From assembly GCA_949317995.1 (NCBI GenBank), contig OX439035.1, forward strand, positions 83,949,959 to 84,013,958: 64,000 nucleotides of DNA, written 5' to 3'. The number at the start of each line of letters is the position of its first letter. The stretch's first letter is position 1. The position numbers and the translations under genes were made by a program. The DNA is from Acholoe squamosa. Lineage: Eukaryota > Annelida > Polychaeta > Phyllodocida > Polynoidae. The notes beneath the pieces are model-generated. The model had not been told where the DNA came from. It saw only the letters and a program-made list of their open reading frames with translations, and did not search any database. Shown piece by piece: positions 14,101 to 26,100 of this stretch.

Positions 14101-17100
14101 TTCAAGAGTCCACATCAAGCAAGAAAAATGTGGTAAGGACCAAGGATAGGAGTTGCCACTTCATCACTAGCCACTGCGGGTGACGTCACTGAGACAGCAT
14201 GACGTCACCAATGACGTCATAGGGAGAAAACCGAAAACATTATGGAGTTGCTACGGTCGCTACGCTCCCGGCTGCTGACGCAGCTTGCAACTCCAAAAAA
14301 GTTTCAAAGCAATAGGTTGTTGTGATTCAGCTTGACTAATGGCTGTCTTTAATGCATTGAAGAGAAAACCTAAACCCCAATATGTTTAATTGCCTTTAAA
14401 AGCAGTGGACCAATTGCTAAAGTACATATTGATAATGGATTAAAGTGATGCTTTCACTGATGGATAATTGTGCTTGCAAAAGAGTGGCCAGCAGAGCGAT
14501 GATTATAGAGCTACTTTGAATAAGAAAGCAGCAGCTACCACTTTTATTTCAGTATATTTTGCCATTGTCTATTGGCAAAGAGATATATGTACAGAGATCT
14601 GTCCGTCAAAACTGGCCTATGTATGGGGCCACAATCACTGCATATACTGTGCAATACCCATACAAATATCCTTACTCGTGTTAAATGTCACAGGTGTCAG
14701 GTTTATCGGAGGAAGACGTACACCTACTGTTGGTAATAAGACAATGAAATGATCAGTCAGATTTACATTTAGTGGCTTATAGGGTTATCAAAGAGGCATT
14801 CAAGGAGTGCATCACAGGGTTCATCTCAGGAATGACTAATTGCTGAAAAAAGAAAGCTCAATAAAAGTAGCAAAAAGGGAAGTAAAACTAACTATGTAGA
14901 TAAAAATGCAGCTCCATCAATTATGCATATAATGCTCAAAATTCTACATTTTACAAATATATTTATATTCAAAAAGGCAGTTTAGGCATCTGAGTAAATT
15001 ATATCAATTGGAACTTAGGTTTCATGCAAAGTAGTATATCAATCATTATGCAAAATTTGGACTATGCTGTCCGAGTTATTTCAGTGGGGTGCAAGAAAGC
15101 GCACTACCTGCCCGCGAGCCTGGAGGCGAGTCGCTTGTGCCAGCAGTAGTAGTGGTGGTCGTGCAAGAAGTGGCGCTCATCCTACGGGTGGGTACCACAG
15201 GTGGTAAGGACCCCTTCCGCCCAAAGTCTGATGCAACCTCACAATGGACAGCCGAAGCATGCTTGTGGGATGCAACATGCACAGAATCATTTAGTGCTGA
15301 GGGGAAACCAAGCTCAGCAGGACTACTTAGTTGCGAGTGTGGTCTTTCAGTTTTGGCTGAAACAACATCAGTCAGTGTGCTCTCGGTGACTTCTTCGTTA
15401 CCTAGTGCTTGGGTTGTGGACATCATGGATGTTACTACGGAATTTAGTGTCTTGGGTTGTTCCTCTTCATCACCCACTGTGACCCCATCGTACTTCTCTA
15501 CAAACCACTTTAAGAAACCAACACATGCTGTGTACCGGAAATCCTCTGCAATGAAAAAAGTTCGATTGTTTTTAACTAAAATACTATTGCTTGTGTGAGT
15601 GTGAGTGTGTTTACCTGAATATGCAAACATGAACTCTTTGGTCTAGATCTTTAGCCCCTGGTGTAAAACAACAGAACTATGTTTTTAATTAATGATTTTA
15701 TACCAATCAGAGAGCACACAAATCTTCTGTCCCTTTCTACGACTGTCATAGCCCTGTAGGGGAAAAATTTATATGTGATAAACATTGAGATTCAAAACAC
15801 ACCTATATAAGACTGTCTCTCTTCCTCATCATCAAGGTTATAACACCTTGGGTAAAACTCATCTGGATCTACAGTGTCATACCATGGTACAGCTCGTAGA
15901 TTTTGACATAATCCCATCTGAAAAGACATAATAATAATTACCAGTACATTTTGAATACAATGTGCCAAACTATAGCATGATACCTGAGTGTAGTTTTTTT
16001 CTTTTTTTTACTTTTGAAGGCAACTGTGCAGGTAAAATCTTTATGTTAAAGGACGTTTGCATACCCAGCTGCAGAACACAACTCTTGTGTATGATTCCAT
16101 CCCAGATATCGTACCAAAATACATGTATAAAAATATAAGCATTTCAGATGCATTATTGCCTCATGATACAGGCCAAGCTATGGGAAATGCCTCCCATAGG
16201 GCCAATACAGGCCTCAAGGGCAGCATACTCAGATATGACTTCATAGTTTTCAGGTTTACACTATTTGAAAACTTGGACAGTACAAACAGTTCCATGGTGC
16301 AAAAACCTTTTGTTTTGACTAATTCTTATCACAGAATACTGTTTTGAAAACATTCATATCTATGGTCGATGATCAGTTAATCTAATGCACTGGTTATGAA
16401 AAAATGATGGCCAACTTTGCTGTGGTATACTAATGGTGTTTGTGGCATACTAGATGTTTGTGGCATACTAACATGACAATGGTTCAGGGATATATTATGG
16501 AATATTTCATACCTGTGGCTTTCTATGATGGGGCAGGTGTGCATAGATTTTGTGCACTCATGAACTGCTTATGTAAAAAGAATTCAAATTCTCCTGTCAC
16601 TTCTTTTCAAGGATCCGTGAAGGGAAACAATCTTTTTATTGACCTTGATACTTGGTTTGGTCACATAGTATATGGCCAGTGACAAAGGCAATCCTGAATA
16701 AAGGGGACCTTTTGGGCCATCCATGAATTATGTCACACCTTTTTTAGTCACTGTCAACACCCTAATGACCCCCTCTCACACTTGGTCATACTTTTATTAA
16801 CCCCTTAGAGTCCATCAAAATACCTACAATAGAATTGACAACCTTATTTGAAACCTTTTGGGGGACAGGTCCTAAATCACTCTCAATTAACAATGCATTA
16901 TCACATATGATTTGCATCCTTTTTCTGAAAAGGTTACATGAAAATGCTTTAAAACTACACTGTTCGATGTTCAGATTACCAAAATTTTTTGGGGGCATGC
17001 CCCACACTAAACGAAATTAATAAAGCATAACCACATGAAATCTTCATTCCTCTCTCTGAAACTAGATTCACACAGAAATCCCTTAAAGCTAAACTACAGT

Positions 17101-20100
17101 GTTTGACGTCCGTATTTCAATTTTTTTTTCTTGGGGAACAAGCCACCAAACCATGTAAAAAACAATGTATTACAACATAATATTTGCATCCTGTCACAGG
17201 TTTAAGCTATTATGACACATCCCTTTTCTGAAGATCTTTCCTACACCAAAATGCTTTAGATGCAAGTTTGATTAATACATTTTGAAGATTTTTCTTGGGC
17301 ATTGCCAAAGCCTGCTCAACCAGCTTTGCATAAAAATGTGAGATTTTCACTTAAAGGGGAAATTTTCGTTAGTGTCCCTACAAGTTGAAGTCCAGCTGAG
17401 CCCTCCCAGCAGGTCATATACTGCACCCACAGAGGGGTGCTAATTTTCACTGCCCAGCAGCCCCTTCAAGTTTCATTCACTTTTCTTATAATCATGGATT
17501 CAATACTGATGGTATACCAAATTGCTTTATACTACACAGTGTGACATCTATATTTCAAAATTCTTCTTGGGGGCAAGCCCCCAAACTCTCTTAGAAAAAA
17601 AATCACCACATCATACCTGTAACGCGTGTGTTAATTGCAATGCGCGATAACAACCAATATTTCCTAAATGCTGGATTCCCACCCCCCCCCCTTCAAAATT
17701 CTGGATCCGCCTCCAGACCCACTTCCCAACCCCAGTCACACTTTGCCACACTGTAAACAATATCCGCCCCATCCCCCCCCCCTCTGTGACATGATTTATA
17801 GATGCCCATTTTACCTGTAGCTAACAAATTTGTCTTGCATAATTCTGCTGTTGCATAATGAAAACAAATTCTAATTTCCAACACCTACCTTTGTGGTAAT
17901 GCATTACATCTGTCATAAGATTTGCCTCCCCTTTCGGAAAATCCTGTTCTCCCCCCACCTAAGATTTCTGCCAAGGCACTTAAAACAATGGAGTTTGATA
18001 TTTATATTTCTAAAAATTTTCTAGGTGGCATGCCCGAAGCCCCTTCAAACAGCATTGTGTAACTAAATAACATTTTCATTCACTTTTTTCATAATCATGG
18101 CTTCAATACTGATGGTACACCAAATTGCTTTAAACTACACAGTGTGACATCTATATTTCAAAATTCTTTTTGGGGGCAAGCCCCAAAAACTCTCTTAGAA
18201 AAAAATCACATCATACCTGTAACGCTCTGAGTGTGTTAATTGCAATGCGTGATAACAACCAATATTTCCTGAATGCTGGATCCCCCCCCCCTTTCAAAAT
18301 CCTGGATCCGCCTCTGGACCCACTTCCTACCCCCAGTCACACTTTTCCACACTCCAAACAATACCTGCCCCATCCCCCCCCCCCCGTGACATGATTTATA
18401 GATGCCCGTTTCACCTATAGCTAACAAATTTGTCTTGCATAATTCTGCTGTTGCATGATGAAAACAAATTCTAATTTCCAACACCTACCTTTGTGGTGAA
18501 GTTATTTGCCTTGGCATAATGGTTGACAATTTGATGTCGGCTACGACTCTCTACATCAATACTACGGACAGCAAATATTAGAGTTGGCCTTATACCTTGA
18601 AGTGCCTCCGACTGTCCTCAGTAAGGGTTGCAAGCGCAAGAGTAGACACATGGTACATGTTAAGGGATACCCACACATACTTCTAATTAAACACTATTCC
18701 AGCCTTAGCAACACAAATAAGTGCTTAACAGAGAAACAATAACAAGGGATGCAACACCTCACCTTCGTTGTAAAGTGACGGGCTTTTCCGAAGTGGTTGA
18801 CAAGTTGGCCACCTCGCCGACTCTCCACATCAACAGTTTTAACAGCAAAAATAAGTGATGGGGTGCAGTTCCTTGCTAGATGTGACTGTAAATTACATGC
18901 ATTGTCCATACAGAAAACATACAATATCATAAATGTAGTGTGGAAAACAAACTTTAGGCATTCCATTGGATTTAACTATATTCAGACTACATTTTACAAA
19001 ACAATAATACAAGTTGACACCATTTTGAAAAGCAAATTTGTCCAACCAAAGAAGAAATCTGGGTGAAGATCCTTTATCCTATATGATGTGATCACAGAAA
19101 GTTGTGCAAATGAATGCAGTCTGTGTAGGTACCGTAATCTCCCGCTCATAAGGCAAATCCAATATGTAAGGTGCACCCTGAGTTTAAACAAATGTTATAA
19201 GGTGGGCTTGATTTTTTTAAGGTATAATACTGTCCTATAGTAAAAGAATCCAACCTATAAGATGCATCCTGACTAGGGCTGATTCTATACAGCACAGTAT
19301 GCCATAAATCTGTACATAAGACACATCTTATATGCGGGAGATTATGGTAATAACATCTCATTTCGTTGCATTAAGAATCAAATCATCTCTCTATAATATA
19401 CAGTGGACAATTGTTATATATGCTATTTCTAAATAATCTGAGTCAGGAATGGCTAGATACCCATCTTTGTGAGAATTTATGAGAGTTTTAAATAGATTTT
19501 GAGAGCCTTGATTAAAATAGATAAATTGGCAAAGGTCCATAACAGTTAGAAAAATTGGGTGCTGCCTGGGATGCCTCAAGGAGAATGGGTTTCAAATTAT
19601 CTGATAGAGTGGTCCTTTGCACCTGTTTCATGGTTTAGGAACATTCGTTCTCTGTGTGTTTTGGCTACATATCTGCCTAAAATTGGCTCGCTGCACTTGT
19701 TTCCATTGCCATCTTGAAATTTATGACATCATCAGAAAGTCAAGTGATATGTAAGTGTTATACAGGTGTATCTTATCATGTACCCCATATAAGAAGCTGT
19801 ATGGGGTGGTTGTATTCACCATGAAATGAGAAGAGTTATCAGTGTGCAACTCACCATCATTCCATAAAAACCATTCTCTTCCTCCCAAGGTGGGGTGATA
19901 TTTTCTTTGGCCTGATGTCGGTCATTACCGTCATCTGTCAAATGAAATACAAAAACAATTGTGGGAATATTCCATATTGTAAACTCTATGAATTTGGGGT
20001 TATAAACTTTCTAGCATAATTTTCTATCATGATTTAATTTTGAAGTTCCAGTAAATCACATACCATCGTCTGAGTCTGAGCTGATTGTCCGGCGTTTAGA

Positions 20101-23100
20101 ACTAACTTCAGTAGGTGGGGGTGCATTGTTAAATTTCTCCACCCACCCACGACGGCGCAGTGCTTGTCGAAGACTATGGTAGGGGCCTAGTATAGTAAAC
20201 ACTTTACGGTCCTGCAAATTAAAATGAATGATAGAGATACACTGCCTACAGAAGTAACACATATTGTATCATCTTACAAACAAGTACCATAGAATACTGT
20301 AATAAACATCGGCCGGCGGCTCGGCGGTGGCCACCGAATCTTGGCGGTGGGTTCACACGGTGGCCGCTAGGGGGCGCGTCGGCGGTGACGTCACAGCTTT
20401 GTGACGTCACCATCGGCGGCCAGGGCTATAAAACGCTGTGTTCGGTGGTTTTCTATCAGATGCGATCAGACACTCAGGTGGCCTATGTGAAAGACTTCCT
20501 AAGAGAGTTCGGTGGCTGGTTTCTAGTCCATGAAGAGAGTGGCGTCTCTAAGCAAATATAAGTACCGGTATCAGTAGAAGCAAGTAACTGATGACAAGTG
20601 CCTGTTAGTCCCTAAGGTCTCTAAGAAATAAAACAACAACAACGGCTGTAACTTTATATTCCATTCTTTATACAAGTTGTCGACTCTGGTTATTACAATA
20701 CAATAGTAAAAGAAATGAAAGAAATAAGAATGGACTGTTAGTAATGTGAAGGTACCTTAATGGCTCTTTCAGCTTGACGGCGCGCCCTTTTTTCCAGTTC
20801 CATTAGTGCAGGATTCTTCTTATGGATGATTTCACTGAGAGCTGCCATTGTCTTACTACGATGGTACAAGGGGAGGCCTGCATCTTGGGACAATCCAACT
20901 GATGTAGATGAAGAAGAATACTTTCAAAAATCATTAAATCTATCTTAGAGAACTTTGATATATGAGTACTGATTAAACAATTCTGATAGATTTTATAAGC
21001 TAACTCAGATAAACTAAATGCTCATACATACCATTTCTTGAGTGGGTGACATAACGACTTTTGGTGGGGGACGAGAAGGTATTGACACTCTGCTGCCGCT
21101 TTAGAAGTCGTTCACCATAGGAGCCTGTTGATAGATAAATATCACAAAATTTTTCAAAGTGACATCTCACAATGTACTTTCATTTACCTTTTTTTTTTTT
21201 TAACTATCTGACTCTATACTGAAAAAGGAGTGGCGATAACTACAATAGATTATTTTCGAAAGTGATCTTAAGGAATCCTGTCAGATTAGATACAAATGCA
21301 AGAACCAGATTATATGACTAGCAAGAAATGTAATTCATGTGTCATTTTGTTAAGAAAATTGTGACTCTTTACAGTGTTTTTTTTTTCACAGCAAGAATTG
21401 AGATGACATTGTAGAATATAGAATACCAACAGTTGGCATTAGAAAGGGATTTATATAAGGTGCTGCAGATGGAAGGTAAAATAACAGTGCATAGATAATG
21501 TACAAGGAGTTTAATTTTCAACTGAAAGGAATCCTATTGCATATTCTTGAGTCGTTGTACATGATATGATATAGGTTTTCTCTATTACATATCTGATTAT
21601 ATGGATTTCATCTAGAGTTGAGGTACTGGTGTTCAGTGTGCTGTATGTCAACACAGTGAGTGACTACCTATTCCCTATCACACATTTTGGTCCAGTGTCT
21701 GACAAAGGATATTGGACATCAACCAAACTATTTGTATTTACATGTCAGTGTCTAAGGGATAATCCCATATGTTGTGAAGATTATTAGGACTTGTTATAGT
21801 TATGTGGTTTTAAGTATGATTCAGCCAAACAGATATGATGACTAGCTGGGCTACTGATATCTCAGCCCACCAATACAGATTATACTACTGTCATTCCTCC
21901 TTCTTGATTTGGCAGAACCATTACTTAGGAATACTAGTACCAATGTAGAAGTGCTGAAATGAATACTCTTAGTTCTTAGAGAAAGTGCTTTAAAATACCT
22001 CTTAGTATTGGTGAGTGGTAATACCGCTTTCTGAAAAACACTACAAAATACCATGTCTATTGTTATTTTTGCAATGTTCCTAAATAAAAGGGCTGTAACT
22101 CACATTCCATGTTAATGGCTTTTGGTGGGTTTATGCTGGTTGTTTGGGAATAAGTGAGTAAAAGAGACGTTTTAATTCTGGTCTAAGAATCTTAAACAAT
22201 CATTTTAGAAAATCAGTAGAACTAAGGAATTGTAGGTTGGGTTCATAGGCTGTGCTTATATCTTAAACAAATGTGCATTAACTTAAGAAGTCCTTTAATT
22301 AACTTGTTATTACTGATATGATTTCAAAAAGAATTTGTTTGAATGTTATCAGCAAATGTGTTCATCTTTGATATCTTTAGAAAACTTAGTTGCAATCCTT
22401 ATGTATTTAGTCTTAATTTGCTAATAACTTTATCCTTAAGACCCTGACTTACGCTTCTTTTTTGTTGTGCCTAAAATATGAAAATCAAACTTTCTACATT
22501 TAATAGGTGGTTGGTAATGTAGTATTCTTGGCCTGATTGGCCAAATTTAAATATAATTTTGTTTTTGAGGGCATAGGTTCTTCAATGAGACTTTTTTATA
22601 TTAGAGGAGCTGACTCTGTCATCTTTGAACTTTCTTTATGAAAAGGTCCCCCTTCGCTCCAGCAATGTACCAATCAAATTACAATGAATATGATAGGAAT
22701 GACACAAACACTGTTTGATGCAATATAAAGTCAAAACAATCTAAAATATTGCATTGTCTATCCTCCAGGTCTTCATGGAAATGGAAGGTCACCATTAAGA
22801 AAACACTGTTAGTAAATTCATATCGAAAAGAACATACAACTGGAAAAGAATATAATTCGTTTTGCAGATTTGGTATCATTATATCCCAGCACCATATGAT
22901 AACTCAAAAAAGAACACACAACATTATAAACCACATGCGCTCCCAAGAAAGGTTTCTTTAACATAAAAAAGCAATACAAGATTCCATCATAAACATCTAA
23001 TTAAGTCATTCCTTGTAGAAAGACTAAAAAATACTGTGTGGTGGACAATGTTCACAAAGGCTACATAGACTATGACAGATAAGAGAGGAAGATAATGCTG

Positions 23101-26100
23101 TGTCATTTTCTAAAATATTGTATGAATTAACATACACATACACAATCATGATGATGAATAAGGCCATTTTATTCTAATAGCTTGGATTATGTATCAGACG
23201 AAGAAAATTTTGGCATTTCCAAAAGAAAAGAAAAAAATGCATATCATTTATTTTTTGCTGCAGGATTTTTGTAGCATATACAAAAAATAAGAAGAAAAAA
23301 TGTATATATTAACGAAAAAAATTCAAATAGTTAACCTCTTGAATCCCGTAATTGATTGTCTGTTTTTTATTATTTTTGTTCTACTCGCATGTTTAAATCA
23401 AAAGTTTTTCTTCTTCTATTGTTTCTATGGTGTTGCTACATGTATTTTAGCCTTTAAACTATGCTCTCCCTACCATATAGGGGGCCCCCAAGGGGACCCC
23501 TCCCCCCCCCCCCCTCCACTGATGTCACAAGGTCGCCAAAATTAAAGGCTTCAGGTCACATGTCACATGTTCAAAAGGGCACAATGTCGGAATGTCACCT
23601 CAAAATGGCCAAATGTCGCCATGTCGTTTTTTTACCTCTTGGGGGCCACATATAGGTATAGTTTCATTCAACATACAGTGCCCTGCATGTCATGCATATG
23701 AGGTGGACCACCTGTGCCTTGTCTTTGATCAGTATAATACTTATCTAATGGACCATCTAATGGAATATTACGCCATCTATATGGCGCATCACATCTTTTA
23801 GGAAGTTCTATATTGTGCAGTAAGCCTCATACATGAGGTACTAAGGTATTGCATATCCACTGTATTGACTGTAGTGAGGAGCAGTCTGTGGGAATGATGC
23901 ATCCTGATGCACTGACTTTGTTTTGTAACCTTTCCCTTACTGATTAGTTTGTTCAGAGTCCAGCAATTATGATAGGTCTTGTATTTCAACTTGATTGTAT
24001 TTCAAGCACCTCTAAATCTTTCATCTCAAGGTGATGTGTGCAACTTCTGTATATGATCTAATGGTGTATGAGGTGAAACAGAATCAAACAGAGTTAGCTT
24101 TTACCCTGATGGGTTTGCTCTTTTCATTATATAAAACACATGTACTTCAAGTCAAGTCAGGTGTATCTACCTAAGAAGCAGGCATCTTTCTTGAATTACA
24201 CTTCCCTTGTGTACAGAGAAATGACATTGAAGCAAGTCGGCCCTCTTTTTTGTGTATGTGTTATTGAACCTAAGTGGATATAAGGTGAACAGTATATCTA
24301 ATATGCAGGAGTAGAGTTGTGCTACCATTAACAGTTTCATCAACAGGTCGTGGCTAGATAATGTGTAGAGCACTGGCCTAATCTGAGTTAAGTTAGGAAT
24401 AACACTTGAAGATTACCCCAAAACATAGCCTGTCAAACTTAAAGAGTCAACCACGGTAACCCAGTGAACTCTTTTTGCATGTGTGGATACCAGCCTCTAA
24501 AAGCAGTGTCACTTACCCTTGAGGTTTATAAGTGGCAGAGCTGAAAAGGTGGAGTGGACAACATGGAACATTTTAAGGAGGACCTACTGTACTAGGAAAT
24601 ATATACATGTTTAAACCAAAGATGCCTAGGGTACATAATACCATCAACCTCTAACAGAAGCTCTTGTGTCTTTTACCAATCTTACATGGTTGTTGCCTTA
24701 TGGTCAAAATCCAGGGCTACATACTTCCATAGATGTTCTTAAGTGATACAATTGGTCCATTAAACATGATTAAAACAAATGATACAGCAGTTGGAGAAGG
24801 GAGTTAGGGGGAGGCAGTGGTCCTCACACCTCCAAAGGGCTTCTGTTAGGTCTTTGATGATATACTGATAACTTCTAACAACTCTAGTAAAATGGCTGTG
24901 AAACTGCTGTGCTCATATCTGCACTCATCACTTTTTCTCAGGCACTGTGTCAACTTGGGTTGGTATTTATCATATGACACAGACACTACAATGTCTTATC
25001 GAATAGCTACTACAATCTCTTGGTTAAATTGAGTATAAAATGGTATTTATGTAGAACAGAATATATGATTAAAGAATGTCACAACAAAAATGGGGTCTAA
25101 CAGAACTGGTGGGATGAAGATTAGATTAATCAAAGGAAGATGGTGCAACCTGAAAATTGGAATGGTACTGGGAGGGTTATCTTTGGGATATTAGGATCTA
25201 TTACTGGGAATTGGTAGAAAAGAGGTGGGTAGTGTGCAGTACTGATAGTTTTGTGTTGAGTTCTAAGATTTAGTTTCTGGGTCCCTCTCTATCTCAAAAG
25301 TATAATACTGCAATCTCCCGCGTATAAGGCGCAGCCCGCGTATAAGGCGCACCCCCAACTAAGGGAGGCCTTTCCCACGTATAAGGCGCACCCCTAAGGC
25401 CAGATTTTTGTTAATTTAGTACTGTTCTATAGTAAAAATACCCCCCCCCCTATAAGGCGCACCCCAAACTCAAGGCAATGTCCCTCCCACGTATAAGACT
25501 CAGCAGCATTTTGTTTGGCGTATAAGACGCGCCTTATACGCGGGAGATTATGGTAGCTTAAGATTACCAAAACAATGAAACATACAATTTCCTGCCTATC
25601 ATATACATATGCACTGTAAGGGACGAATTATTTATTGCCAGGTAGGGTGCTTGGTGGAATTATGGAGGGGGGGGGGGGCATTGTGAAGAAGGTGGGGGGG
25701 GGGGAGAACTCAAAAATGACTTTCCATGGGGCGGGTGGGTGGGTGGAATATGGCACGATTCAAGGACTCATTGATGCATCATTCAATGATTCCCTATTTA
25801 AATTTGAGGGGGAGGGGGGGTATTTTGCAAAATCAGTTCTTAGGCCACACCAAAAATTCTACCAATCAGGATCTGATTTTTTTTTTACCTGGACCATCCT
25901 ATGTCTTCACTCAATACTTTTTCGAAGTTTAGGTGAAATTTTTAGAGCATTTACGGTACCATATATGATGCACATCATGTATAAGGTAACCCCTGTTTAA
26001 CTAAGGAAAAAAGCTGAGGTGTACTATGGTCAGAATTGATATGTTGGAAAAAAAAAGCATATATTGGGAACACCCCAAACTTTGGCCAAATCCTCTGTCC

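Noticed and set aside
15089..15598. 169-codon plus-strand frame
   Set aside because: Shadow of glycylase exon 9 on the minus strand; the minus frame carries the conserved EDFRYTAC block and matches phases.
18170..18484. Frames of 74 and 82 codons near exon 7b
   Set aside because: Intronic repeat sequence with poly-C tract, duplicated at 17.7 kb. The [17 protein letters not shown] frame recurs only because the DNA is duplicated.
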